DNA from: Rhodoblastus sp963713695
GTDB lineage: Bacteria; Pseudomonadota; Alphaproteobacteria; Rhizobiales; Beijerinckiaceae
Direction: 5' to 3'
Assembly: GCA_963713695.1 (NCBI GenBank)
Contig: CAVQMU010000010.1
Location: 434,001-498,000 of the forward strand
Length of the DNA: 64,000 nt
The position numbers and the translations under genes are program-made. Shown in pieces: positions 33,793 through 42,069 of the stretch. A model generated the notes under the pieces. That model saw only the letters and a list, made by a program, of their open reading frames with translations. It ran no database searches and was not told the DNA's origin. How positions within the stretch are numbered: position 1 is the stretch's first letter; each line of letters opens with the position of its first letter.

Positions 33793-34092
33793 ATGATCAG
33801 GACCTCGCTCATCAAGACGACCCTCGCCACGCTCGCCCTGGCTGGCGCGCTCGCCGCCGCCTCCACCGCCGCGCAGGCCCATGGCGGCCACGGCGGCTTC
33901 GGCCACGGCGGCTTCGGCCACGGCGGCTTCGGCCATCATGGTGGTTTCGGACACGGCGGCTGGGGACATCGTCGCTACGCCGGCGGCTGGGGTTGGGGCG
34001 GCTACCGCGTCGTCGACTATCCCGTCTGCCATTGGGTGAGCCGTTACGACGCCTATGGCGACTATGTCGAGCGCGTACGGGTCTGCCCGTGA
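33793..34092 (+). CDS. Small secreted Gly/His-rich protein, paralogue 2
   Basis: A 99-aa protein with a signal peptide (LATLALAGALAAASTAAQA). The mature N-terminal half is a run of GHGGF-like repeats rich in His and Gly (about residues 29-60), which could bind metal ions such as Ni2+, Cu2+ or Zn2+. The end (VCHWVSRYDAYGDYVERVRVCP) shares the two-Cys plan of paralogue 1. ATG at 33793 has AGGAGA upstream. It lies between two ECF-type elements and just before the ECF operon, and may be a target of that sigma factor. Confidence 0.78.
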   Translation: MIRTSLIKTTLATLALAGALAAASTAAQAHGGHGGFGHGGFGHGGFGHHGGFGHGGWGHRRYAGGWGWGGYRVVDYPVCHWVSRYDAYGDYVERVRVCP

Positions 34093-34098
34093 TCTCCG

Positions 34099-34135
34099 GG
34101 CATGGATGGCGGGGATCATCCCGCCCGTCCATGCC
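34099..34135. repeat. Imperfect hairpin between paralogue 2 and the ECF gene
   Basis: Arms GGCATGGATGGCGGG (34099-34113) and CCCGCCCGTCCATGCC (34120-34135) pair with one bulge around a 6-base loop. No T-run follows. It could be a terminator-like or attenuating structure ahead of the sigma gene. Confidence 0.55.
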
Positions 34136-34178
34136 GATCGCGGCGGGAGCGGGATTGCTTGCAAGTCTCGCTCCCGGC

Positions 34179-34206
34179 TTGACCTTTGCCCCGCGCGGCC
34201 CGATCC
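34179..34206 (+). promoter_or_regulatory. Degenerate copy of the ECF-type element upstream of the sigma gene
   Basis: TTGACC at 34179-34184, 16 bases, CGATCC at 34201-34206. It resembles the TTGAACC-N16-CGACCC elements of the two upstream genes but lacks one A and has one change in the -10. It could be an autoregulatory promoter of the ECF operon; weak evidence. Confidence 0.35.
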
Positions 34207-34238
34207 TCGGAGGGAAATCCGGAACCCGCCCTGAACAG

Positions 34239-34808
34239 ATGAACCAGGCCGACGCCAACGACGATCCTCAATTGATCGCGCGGATCGCCAACGGCGACCG
34301 CCTGGCGATGCAGGTGCTGTTCACGCGTCATCGCCTGCGCGTCTTTCGTTTCCTTTTGCGCTTCGTCCGCGACGAGGCGGCGGCGGAAGACGTGCTGGCC
34401 GAAGTCTTCCTCGATGTCTGGCGCAAGGCCGGCGCCTTCGAGGGCCGTTCGGCCGTGACGACCTGGCTCTTGTCGATTGCGCGGTTCAAGGCGCTCTCGG
34501 CCGTCCGGCAGAGGAGGGACGCGCCGCTCGACGACGACTATGCGGCCGCCATTCCCGACGAGGCCGACGATCCCGAGATCGACATGGCCAAGAAGGACAA
34601 GGGCGCGCTGCTCCGGGCCTGTCTGGAAAAACTTTCGGCCGAACATCGCGAGATGATCGACCTTGTCTATTATCACGAGAAATCGGTCGAGGAGGCGGGG
34701 CAAATCGTTGGCGTCCCCCCGGCCACCGTCAAGACGCGGCTGTTCTATGCCCGGCAGAAATTGTCGGAAATCATGAAACGGGCGGGCGTCGATCGAGGTT
34801 GGCCATGA
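34239..34808 (+). CDS. ECF-family RNA polymerase sigma factor
   Basis: A 189-aa sigma70 factor with only regions 2 and 4. Region 2 includes LFTRHRLRVFRFLLRFVRDEAAAEDVLAEVFLDVWRKAGAFEG and VTTWLLSIARFKAL. Region 4 includes CLEKLSAEHREMIDLVYYHEKSVEEAGQIVGVPPATVKTRLFYARQKL. A linker with several acidic residues separates them. ATG at 34239 follows CTGAACAG. Its stop overlaps the anti-sigma start by four bases. Likely targets are the two small secreted genes immediately upstream, which carry matching promoter elements, plus its own operon. Confidence 0.92.
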   Translation: MNQADANDDPQLIARIANGDRLAMQVLFTRHRLRVFRFLLRFVRDEAAAEDVLAEVFLDVWRKAGAFEGRSAVTTWLLSIARFKALSAVRQRRDAPLDDDYAAAIPDEADDPEIDMAKKDKGALLRACLEKLSAEHREMIDLVYYHEKSVEEAGQIVGVPPATVKTRLFYARQKLSEIMKRAGVDRGWP

Positions 34809-35464
34809 TCATGCAACTCAAACCAGAGGATTTCGCCGAACTCGCGCCCTTCTACGTCGCCGGGACGCTTTCCGCCGAGGAGAAGGCGGCGTTCGAGGCC
34901 GAGTTGGCGCGCGACCCGGCGCTGGCCCGCAATGTCGCGGCGGCCAGGGCGGAGGCCGCCGAGACGATCGCGCTGAACGAGGCGCTGCCGGCGCCGTCCT
35001 CGCGGGCGGCGGACAGGCTGTCCGCGCTGCTTGACGCCGAGCCGGCGCGGCGCCGGACTTTCTGGGCGCGCCTCGATTTCGGCGAAAAACTCGGCGCCTG
35101 GCTGAGCCCCCGCGCGCTGGGCTGGGCGGTCTCCGCCGCCTGCCTGCTGGCTGTCGTCGAGGCCGGAGCGCTTTTGACCCCATTGCGGCAGGGGCCTGCG
35201 ACCTATTCGACTGCTTCGCGCGATGAAGCGCCTGTCCGCGCCGGACATTTCGCCCTGGTCGCCTTCGCGCCCGGCGCGACGGTCGAAGCGGTGTCGTCGT
35301 TGCTTGCCGCCAATGGCGCCGAGATCGTCGGAGGGCCGCGCGCCCATGGCTTCTATCGCGTCTCCCTCGGCGCCGCCGATTTGCCGGAGAGCGAGGCGCA
35401 GAAGCGGCTGGAGACTTTGCGCGGGGCGTCGGATATCGTTCGTTTTGCCGAGAAAGCGCCATGA
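34805..35464 (+). CDS. Membrane-bound anti-sigma factor
   Basis: A 219-aa protein translationally coupled to the ECF gene. The cytoplasmic N-terminal anti-sigma domain (FAELAPFYVAGTLSAEEKAAFEAELARDPAL) resembles RskA/ChrR-type domains but has no visible His-x3-Cys-x2-Cys zinc motif. A single membrane helix follows at ~104-124 (GWAVSAACLLAVVEAGALL). The rest is periplasmic, with a small alpha/beta-like domain (HFALVAFAPGATVEAVSSLLAANGAEIVGG). It should hold the sigma factor at the membrane until a signal triggers release. It overlaps the protease start by four bases. Confidence 0.85.
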   Translation: MIMQLKPEDFAELAPFYVAGTLSAEEKAAFEAELARDPALARNVAAARAEAAETIALNEALPAPSSRAADRLSALLDAEPARRRTFWARLDFGEKLGAWLSPRALGWAVSAACLLAVVEAGALLTPLRQGPATYSTASRDEAPVRAGHFALVAFAPGATVEAVSSLLAANGAEIVGGPRAHGFYRVSLGAADLPESEAQKRLETLRGASDIVRFAEKAP

Positions 35465-37044
35465 GGACGGTCATGACCAGGTTCCGGCGCATTGTCGCCT
35501 GTCTCGCGATGCTCGCGCTTGCCGCGCCGGTCGTCAGCGACGCCGCCTCCGCCCAGACTGTCGTCGATCGCGGGCGGGTCAATGGCCCGGCGCGCGGCGG
35601 CGGTCATGGCTGGCGCGGCGGCGGCGGGATCGGCCTGGGTCTCGGGCTGCTTGGCGCGATCGCCGCCGGCGCCGCCGCGGCGCACGCCAGGGCCGAGGCG
35701 CCGCCGCCGCGCCGCGCACATCGGCCGCGCCGGCCTGTCGTCGTCGAGGCCGAGGCGCCGCCGCCGCGCCGCGCGCATCGGCCGCGCCGGCCTGTCGTCG
35801 TCGAGGCGGAGGCGCCGCCGCCGCGCCGCGCCCATAGGCCGCATCGGCCAGTCATCGTCGAGGCGGAGGCGCCGCCTCGCCATCCGCGCCCCGCCGCGCG
35901 CGTCGCGGCTTCCGTCGGGCGGGCCCTGCCGCCGCCCTCCGGCGAAAAGCGTTTCGCCCCGGACGAAATCCTGGTGACGTTCAGGGACGGCGCCGACGCC
36001 GGAACGCCGCAAAATTTCGCGCGCCGCCAGGGGCTGCAACTGGTCCAGTCCCGGCCATTGTCGCTGATCGGCAAGACGGTCGTCCGCTACCGCATCGCGG
36101 ATGGACGCGATCTCCGCAAAATCATCCGCCGCGCCGCGCGCGAAAAAAACGTCGCGTCGGCGCAGCCGGATTACCTTTATGCGCTGCAGCAGGAAGCGAA
36201 GGCCGATGCGCCGCCGGCGCCCGCAGCTCCCGCCGCGCCCGCTTCCTACGTCAGCGGCGCGCTCAACCTGCCGCAGGCGCATCTGATCGCCACCGGCAAG
36301 GGCGTGCGGGTGGCCGTGATCGATTTGCTTGTCGACCCTGATCATGCCGAGCTTGAAGGGGCGGTGGCCGAGCGGTTTGACGCCCTCGCCGGCGATCATG
36401 CGGAGCCGCACGCCCATGGCACGGGCATGGCCGGCGCCATTGTGGGACGCAAGAAGCTCGATGGCGCGGCGCCGCAAGCGCAAATTCTCGCCGCGCGCGC
36501 CTTTGGCGACAAGGGCGACGCCACCCGCGCCGTCACGCTCGATATCGCGGCGGCCCTCGATTGGGCGGCGGAGAAGGGCGCCCGCGTCATCAACATGAGC
36601 TTCGCCGGCCCGGCCGATCCGCTGCTGGCGGAAATCATCGATGCCGCCGCGAAGAAAAAAATGATCCTGATCGCTGCGGCCGGCAACGAGGGGCCGACCG
36701 CGCCGCCGCAATATCCCGCCGCCTATCCGCAGACGATCGCGGTGAGCGCGGTGAACGATCGCGCGGAAATTTACGAACATGCCAATCGCGGCGCGCATGT
36801 CGCCCTGGCCGCGCCGGGCGTCGAGGTTCTCGCGGCGGCCCCGCGCGGCGCCTATGATTTCTCCACGGGAACATCGATTGCTTGCGCTGAGGTCAGCGGG
36901 ATCGCCGCGCTGCTGCTGGAAAAGCGCCCAGATCTCGATGGCGACGCAATGCGCGCGCTGCTGCGCCGCACCGCGCGCAAACTTGCGGGCGACGCCGGCG
37001 AAGGCGAGGTCGACGCGCTGGCGGCGTTGCAGTCGAAGGAATAA
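35461..37044 (+). CDS. Secreted subtilisin-like (S8) serine protease with tandem repeats
   Basis: A 527-aa protease. Signal peptide ~1-32; a Gly-rich segment; then three 19-residue repeats (unit EAPPPRRAHRPRRPVVVEA, 79-135), strongly basic and Pro-rich. A propeptide-like region follows (~165-240), then the S8 catalytic domain with D288 (VAVIDLL), H319 (AHGTGMAG), N409 (AAGNEG) and S472 (GTSIACAEVSG). It is the third gene of the sigma/anti-sigma operon, so it is probably made with the stress response. It could process surface proteins or the anti-sigma factor's outside domain; that is a guess. Confidence 0.9.
   Translation: MRTVMTRFRRIVACLAMLALAAPVVSDAASAQTVVDRGRVNGPARGGGHGWRGGGGIGLGLGLLGAIAAGAAAAHARAEAPPPRRAHRPRRPVVVEAEAPPPRRAHRPRRPVVVEAEAPPPRRAHRPHRPVIVEAEAPPRHPRPAARVAASVGRALPPPSGEKRFAPDEILVTFRDGADAGTPQNFARRQGLQLVQSRPLSLIGKTVVRYRIADGRDLRKIIRRAAREKNVASAQPDYLYALQQEAKADAPPAPAAPAAPASYVSGALNLPQAHLIATGKGVRVAVIDLLVDPDHAELEGAVAERFDALAGDHAEPHAHGTGMAGAIVGRKKLDGAAPQAQILAARAFGDKGDATRAVTLDIAAALDWAAEKGARVINMSFAGPADPLLAEIIDAAAKKKMILIAAAGNEGPTAPPQYPAAYPQTIAVSAVNDRAEIYEHANRGAHVALAAPGVEVLAAAPRGAYDFSTGTSIACAEVSGIAALLLEKRPDLDGDAMRALLRRTARKLAGDAGEGEVDALAALQSKE
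35695..35865 (+). repeat. Three in-frame 57-bp tandem repeats in the S8 protease gene
   Basis: Units at 35695-35751, 35752-35808 and 35809-35865, nearly identical at the DNA level, each encoding 19 residues. The frame is kept, so copy number could vary without breaking the gene. Confidence 0.9.
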
Positions 37045-37190
37045 GGGCCCACGCGCGTCTGAGATCGCGCGCAATTGCATTTTCGCCGACAGGGCTTGCG
37101 CTCGACAGGACCTCGCTGGATATTGTCGGAACATTGACAAAGGGTGCGAATGCGATCGCCGCCCCGGATACAGTATTTGAGAGGGTGATA

Positions 37191-37988
37191 ATGCGAACTG
37201 CTTTCGGAATGATTTTTGTTTTATTCACGGCTTGCTCAGCTGCCGCGGAAAGTGTTCCGCGACCGTTGTTTGTGGTCAACGATGCATGGACGTACCATCT
37301 ATCCGTTCAAGAACGGGGGAGGACTGTCGAGTTGCACATCAATCTTTCAGTCATGCGCGTTGGGGGCGACGGCGTCGTGATCACGCAGAGGACTGAAGGA
37401 GCGCCGAACAGCCTGCATTCCTTCATGGTGGGGCTCGACTGGAGCAAGCGCCGCAGCGTCAACGGCAAGGAAACGATGGTGATCCAGCCGTTTTCCTTCC
37501 CGCTCGAATTGGGCAGGAAATGGATCACCGAATACACTGAATTGAATCCGACGCCACAAAAGACGCGTGAAACAGACAATTATCGTTACAGAGTTGTCGG
37601 ATGGGAAGAGGTCGCCGTGCCGGCCGGAAGGTTTCGCGCGCTGAAGGTCGAGGCCGAAGGCAGCTGGACGGCGGACGTCGCGCCGAAGTTGGTCAACAAC
37701 GCCGTGATCGCGCGCCAAGGCGGCGTTTCTGCTCAAGCCATGGAACGTCACGTTGTTCAGGCGGGAAAAGCGAGCGGGCGCTATTACAAATGCTTCTGGT
37801 ATGTCCCGGCTGTGAAGCGGTGGGTAAAATCCGTCGAGGAGAATTACGCCGCAAACGGCTCGCTGGCGTCGGTCCTCGCCGATGAACTCGAAAGCTTCAA
37901 CGTCGAGGGCGCAAATGCCTCTGGCCCCTCCAGGCAAGATCCGAAACCCGCGAATGCGATCGCAGCGCCGCAAAAAGGCCAGATTTGA
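37191..37988 (+). CDS. Secreted protein of unknown function
   Basis: A 265-aa protein with a signal peptide (MRTAFGMIFVLFTACSAAAES); the LFTACS sequence could be a lipobox, which would make it a lipoprotein. The mature part is beta-rich, with WTYHLSVQERGRTVELHINLSVMRVGGD and VVGWEEVAVPAGRFRALKVEAEGSW; the latter pattern occurs in several DUF-type periplasmic proteins. The C-terminal ~30 residues are low complexity. ATG at 37191 has GAGAGGG upstream. Its TGA overlaps the start of the next gene, so the two may be cotranscribed. Confidence 0.75.
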   Translation: MRTAFGMIFVLFTACSAAAESVPRPLFVVNDAWTYHLSVQERGRTVELHINLSVMRVGGDGVVITQRTEGAPNSLHSFMVGLDWSKRRSVNGKETMVIQPFSFPLELGRKWITEYTELNPTPQKTRETDNYRYRVVGWEEVAVPAGRFRALKVEAEGSWTADVAPKLVNNAVIARQGGVSAQAMERHVVQAGKASGRYYKCFWYVPAVKRWVKSVEENYAANGSLASVLADELESFNVEGANASGPSRQDPKPANAIAAPQKGQI

Positions 37989-38563
37989 CGATCGAGATTT
38001 CAGTGTCTTGTTCCCGCATCTACCTCGCCGGCCCGGAAGTCTTTCTTCCCAACGCTTTGGAAATCGGCGCGCGGAAAAAGGCGCTGTGCGAGGACTTCGG
38101 CTTTGTCGGACTGTTTCCGCTCGACAATCAATTCCCCAGCGGGGGCGCAAAGCTCGACGAAAAAATCTTCGCCGCCAATGTCGAACTGATGCGCTCCGCC
38201 GACGCCGGAATTTTCAATCTCTCGCCCTTTCGCGGGGTCAACGCCGATCCCGGCACGGCGTTCGAACTCGGCTTCTTTTCCGCGGCGAACAAGCCGGCGT
38301 TCGCTTACACGAACAAAGCCGAAGACTATTTCGACCGCGTCTCGGAAAAATTCGGCCTGCATCGCGCGCCGGACGGTTCGGCCTGCGACGCCCTGGGCTT
38401 GCTGATCGAGGATTTCGGCAATGCCGACAATCTCATGCTCGACGCGGCGTTGAAACAACAAGGCCGCGCCATCGTGCGACCCTCCGTTTCGCTGCCCGGC
38501 CTTGACGATCTCGCCGGATTCAGCGCCTGTCTGCGTCAGGCGAAACTGCATTTCGGATTCTGA
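37985..38563 (+). CDS. Nucleoside 2-deoxyribosyltransferase family protein
   Basis: A 192-aa enzyme of the nucleoside deoxyribosyltransferase/NDT fold. Family features: IYLAGPEVFLPN at the start, ADAGIFNLSPFRGVNADPGTAFELGFFSA (containing the nucleophile Glu region GTAFELG), and KPAFAYTN. It transfers or hydrolyses the sugar of deoxynucleosides or nucleotides in salvage or housecleaning. The start is TTG at 37985, overlapping the previous stop; a later start would cut into the first strand. Confidence 0.85.
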   Translation: MTIEISVSCSRIYLAGPEVFLPNALEIGARKKALCEDFGFVGLFPLDNQFPSGGAKLDEKIFAANVELMRSADAGIFNLSPFRGVNADPGTAFELGFFSAANKPAFAYTNKAEDYFDRVSEKFGLHRAPDGSACDALGLLIEDFGNADNLMLDAALKQQGRAIVRPSVSLPGLDDLAGFSACLRQAKLHFGF

Positions 38564-38584
38564 TCCGCCGGGGATAGTTTACAG

Positions 38585-39631
38585 ATGGAATTACGCAAGC
38601 TCGGACGAACCGACATCCCGGTTTCCGCGATCTGCCTGGGCACCATGACCTTCGGCCAGCAGACCGGCGACGCCGACGCCTTCGCGCAGATGGATTACGC
38701 CGTCGAGAAAGGCGTGAATTTCTTCGATACGGCGGAGCTTTATTCAATTCCGCCCCGCGCGGAAACCTATGGCGCAACCGAAAAGATCATCGGCGCCTGG
38801 CTGAGCGCGCGGAAAAATCGCGAAAAGATCGTGCTGGCCACCAAGGTCGCGGGCCGCAGCGCCATGAACTGGCTGCGCGAGGGCGGCGCCATGGCGCGGC
38901 TCGATCGCAAGAATATCTTCTTTGCCGTCGAAAATTCGCTGCGGCGGCTGCAGACCGATTACATCGACCTCTACCAGCTGCATTGGCCCGACCGCCCCAT
39001 GGAGCTGTTCGACGACCTTTCCAACGCATTTCACGATCGCGGCGGCCCGGACGGAGTCACATTCGAGGAGACGCTCGGCGCGCTCGGCGAACTCGTGCAG
39101 CAGGGCAAGATCCGCGCTTTCGGCGTATCGAACGAGACGTCCTGGGGCGTCAGCCAGTTTTTACGCGGCGCCGAGGCGGGGGCGGGGCCGCGCCTCGTCT
39201 CGATCCAGAACGCCTATCACCTCATCAATCGGCAGTTCGAACTCGGCCTCGCCGAATTTTCCGCGCGGGAGGAGGTGGGGCTGCTCGCCTATTCGCCGCT
39301 GGCGCAGGGCTATCTCACCGGAAAATACCTGCACGGCGCGCGACCTGCCGATGCGCGCAGCACCGTATTCAATCGGGGCCAGCGCTACCAGAAGCCGGGC
39401 GTAGACGAAGCGATCGAGGATTACCTCGCCCTGGCGCGCGAATTTGCGCTGCATCCGGTGCATCTCGCTTTGGCTTTCGTCACATCCCGGTCTTTCGTCA
39501 CGTCCAATATCATCGGCGCGAGGAATTTCGAGCAGTTGAAACTCATTCTGGACGCGCCGCACACGCTGCCCGCGGAACTGGAGCGGCGCATCGACGCCAT
39601 CCACCAGATTCGCGGCAATCCCGCGCCTTGA
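38585..39631 (+). CDS. Aldo/keto reductase
   Basis: A 348-aa NADPH-dependent oxidoreductase of the Tas type. The catalytic tetrad is visible: Asp and Tyr in NFFDTAELYS, Lys in VLATKVAG, His in YQLHWPD. The Tas-type long loop and the C-terminal cofactor motif (SFVTSNIIGARNFEQLKLILDA) are present. ATG at 38585 begins MELRKLGRTDIPVS. It lies 21 bases after the deoxyribosyltransferase gene and 58 bp before the CMD gene; all are on one strand. The substrate is unknown. Confidence 0.93.
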   Translation: MELRKLGRTDIPVSAICLGTMTFGQQTGDADAFAQMDYAVEKGVNFFDTAELYSIPPRAETYGATEKIIGAWLSARKNREKIVLATKVAGRSAMNWLREGGAMARLDRKNIFFAVENSLRRLQTDYIDLYQLHWPDRPMELFDDLSNAFHDRGGPDGVTFEETLGALGELVQQGKIRAFGVSNETSWGVSQFLRGAEAGAGPRLVSIQNAYHLINRQFELGLAEFSAREEVGLLAYSPLAQGYLTGKYLHGARPADARSTVFNRGQRYQKPGVDEAIEDYLALAREFALHPVHLALAFVTSRSFVTSNIIGARNFEQLKLILDAPHTLPAELERRIDAIHQIRGNPAP

Positions 39632-39689
39632 ACGCATTTGTCCACCGGGGTTATGGCCCCGACATTTTCGAAACAGGATTGGATCGACC

Positions 39690-40259
39690 ATGCGCTTGCC
39701 CCTGCTGAAAAAAGACCAGCTCTCCGACGCCCAGAAGACGCTCTATGACGACATGAAACAGGGCATAGAAACCAGCTTCAAGGGTTTTACCGCCATCGAC
39801 AAGGATGGCGAGCTGGTGGGGCCCTGGAATCCCTGGATCAGCTTTCCGCAATTCGGCGGCCCCGTGTGGAACCTGGTCAAGGCCATGGCGACCAACCCGA
39901 AAGTGCCGAAGCCGGTGCGCGAGATCGCCATTCTCGCGACGGGCGCGCGTTTCCACTCCGCCTATGAGATCTACGCCCATGTGCTCGTCGGCGAGGCGCG
40001 CGGCCTGTCCGACGACAAGATCGCCACCATCGTCGCGGGCCAGCGTCCGCAGGATCTGACGCGCGAAGAGGGCATTGCCTATGACATGGCGACGGCGCTG
40101 GTGTCGGGTCCGCTCCCCGCGATCACCTACAAGCGCACAGTGGACGCCTTCGGCCAGGAGGCGGCGGCCGAGCTGATCTATCTCGTCGGGCTCTATTGCA
40201 TGGTCTCGACCACGCTCAACGGCTTTAACGTGCCGCTGCCGGACGGCGAGGACGTTTGA
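39690..40259 (+). CDS. Carboxymuconolactone decarboxylase family protein
   Basis: A 189-aa helical protein of the CMD/AhpD fold. Family markers: FGGPVWNLVKAMATNPKVPKPVREIAILATGARFHSAYEIYAHVLVGEARGLSDDKIATI. The AhpD-type Cys-x-x-Cys is absent, which fits the CMD-like branch rather than a peroxidase. Its reaction is not known. ATG at 39690; it may be cotranscribed with the aldo/keto reductase upstream. Confidence 0.85.
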   Translation: MRLPLLKKDQLSDAQKTLYDDMKQGIETSFKGFTAIDKDGELVGPWNPWISFPQFGGPVWNLVKAMATNPKVPKPVREIAILATGARFHSAYEIYAHVLVGEARGLSDDKIATIVAGQRPQDLTREEGIAYDMATALVSGPLPAITYKRTVDAFGQEAAAELIYLVGLYCMVSTTLNGFNVPLPDGEDV

Positions 40260-40610
40260 TCGGCCAGCGCCCACGGCGCTTTACGCGACGATAGCGGAAT
40301 GCCGGGCGCCGCCAAGATCGGCGTCGGCATTGGCAGGAGTCGGCGGATAGCGGAAGGCCGTTAGCCCCGCTCTCTCCGCCGTCATGGCCGTGCTCGTCAC
40401 GGCCATCCACGCCAGCGTGGAAGGCAGGTTTTACAAGGCTGACACGCATGCAACGGCCGGGCGTGGATGCCCGTGACAAGCACGGGCATGACGACCCAGA
40501 GATCATGCATAGCCGTCTGCAAAGAGCCGCGAGCGGCCTAACTGGAGACGCCGCTGACGGTTCCCAAGCGTCCGAGCTAAGCCGCTCGATTCGGCGGTGA
40601 GGGCGACGAG
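40260..40610. other. Intergenic region holding a large palindromic repeat
   Basis: 351 bp without a gene. The main content is the inverted repeat at 40380-40493. The rest shows no promoter or RNA that I can name. Confidence 0.6.
40380..40493. repeat. Long-loop inverted repeat of the Rhizobiales palindromic type
   Basis: Arm 1 at 40380-40412 and arm 2 at 40461-40493 are reverse complements (33 positions, three mismatches), around ~48 bases. Each arm also contains a smaller palindrome (CATGGCCGTGCTCGTCACGGCCAT). This resembles the dispersed GTCATGGCCG..CGGCCATCCACG repeats of many Hyphomicrobiales. Confidence 0.8.
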
Positions 40611-40934
40611 CTATTGCGCCTTTGGCGCGAGGCTGCGGATATAGGCGACGAGGTCGGCGATCTCGTCGCGCGACAGATGCATGTCCGGCATTTTCGGATG
40701 CGGATCGGTCAGGAAATCCGCGATCTGCGCGTCGGTCTTGGTCTTGGCCACGTCGGCGAAAGGCGCAACATCGGCGCTGGCCTTGGTCTGGTCCGGCGCG
40801 ACAAGGTGGCAGGACGCGCACCAGCGCTTGGCGATGGTCTCGCCATGCGTGGCGTCCGGCGCCGCAAAGGCCGAGCCGGGAAGCAGCGCCGCCAGCGCCA
40901 ATCCGGACATGCGAGCGATGGATTTTCTCTTCAT
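40611..40934 (-). CDS. Small c-type cytochrome
   Basis: A 107-aa periplasmic protein. Signal peptide 1-24 (LALAALLPGSAFA), then the haem-binding motif CASCH (39-43) and the axial Met likely in KMPDMHLS. The remaining length and the conserved LVAYIRSLA end fit a class I cytochrome c. It would move single electrons in the periplasm; its partner is unknown. The gene is followed by a repeat-rich region and lies 86 bp downstream of the frameshifted secreted-protein gene. Confidence 0.9.
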   Translation of the reverse strand: MKRKSIARMSGLALAALLPGSAFAAPDATHGETIAKRWCASCHLVAPDQTKASADVAPFADVAKTKTDAQIADFLTDPHPKMPDMHLSRDEIADLVAYIRSLAPKAQ

Positions 40935-41020
40935 GGACGCCGTGCTCCCTTGGACGGATGCTCAGACTATGCGCGTGTCGCCAGCCGCCCGCCTTGTCTC
41001 AGGTCATGACGGCGTAAAAT

Positions 41021-41993
41021 TCATTGCGCGACCACTTCCACGTCGCGGTCCTGGTTTGAAACCACCTTGAAGGTCGCCTGGTACGTCTTGTTGTCGTGGC
41101 GGGCTATGGCGACATATTCGCCCTCGGCCAGCACCAGCGAGGGAAAGGCGCCGATCAATTCGCGGATCACGTCGCCGCCCGGCGTCAGGATTGAGAAACT
41201 GGTGTTGGCGAGGGCTTCGCCGCCGGAGGCGTTGACCAGCTTCAGCGTCATGTTGGCGGCGCGGTGGCGCAGCACGCCCGCGGTCAGCTTGCCCGCCTGC
41301 ACGCGCAGGTCGGCGTAAACGGTCGAATTGGTCGGCGTATTCGTGGCGCCCGGGGTTGCGTCGAGCAGGCGCGAGACGACGTGATAGGCGCCTTCGGGCA
41401 CGCATTCGGGGTCGTTGGCCTTGAGGCTCGGCAGGATCAGCTTGGCTTCGGGATCATTGTGGTCGGGCAGGAAGACCTGGATGCTCAGGCGCGCCGGGGG
41501 GATGGGCGCGTCGCCGAGCACGCCGGAAATTTTCAGCGCGCCGGCGTTCATCGTCACCTTTTCGCTGACCGGGCCGCCGTTGACGCTGATCTGCTTGGCG
41601 GCGCCGGCGAGGCCGCAGGCGACATGCACGATGTAGTCGCCGTCGGCGAGCGAAAAGGCCGGCGTGGCCTGATTCGATTCGGCGATCAGCGCATGGCCGC
41701 CGTCGGCGTCGGAACGGGCGTCGAACACCCGCCAGTTCGAGCGCCGAATTGATCGGCAGCGTGTCGCCCGGCGCAAAAAAGGCGCTCAGCGAGACCACGG
41801 CATTGGGCGGGGCGACGGGACGGGGCGTGAAGGATTCGGGAGGCTGGGCGGGCGCGGTCGCCGGGTCGGCGGGCGGGACGGGCGCTTGGGCGCGCGCCGG
41901 GGCGCCCGCGAGAACCAGGCCGCACAAGGCGATCGGCGCAAGACGTCGCCGAAAATTCGTTCCGCTTCCCAGGCGACGCAAGAGGTTCTCCAT
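41021..41993 (-). pseudogene. Secreted Pro/beta-rich protein disrupted by one-base frameshift
   Basis: The N-terminal part (41993 to about 41740) reads as a signal peptide protein: MENLLRRLG.. with LVLAGAPARA, then a Pro-rich linker and NAVVSLSAFFAPGDTLPINSALE. Near 41735-41745 the frame shifts by one base; the continuing frame reads WRVFDARSDADGGHALIAES and goes on in good frame to 41021 (GDYIVHVACGLAGAAKQ, VFLPDHNDPEAK and a final domain). Joined, it is about 323 aa. As read, both halves are broken. Real inactivation or a base error; function unknown, possibly carboxypeptidase-regulatory-like beta domains. Confidence 0.8.
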
Positions 41994-42069
41994 GTCAGGC
42001 CGAGCGACGGCATCGGTTTACAAAGTGACCTTTTTAGGGCTTTTCTCAACAAAAGGCTCGGATGATCGC

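Noticed and set aside
35695..35865. Three direct repeats considered as a CRISPR array
   Set aside because: There are no spacers; the repeats abut, keep the reading frame and encode a protein repeat.
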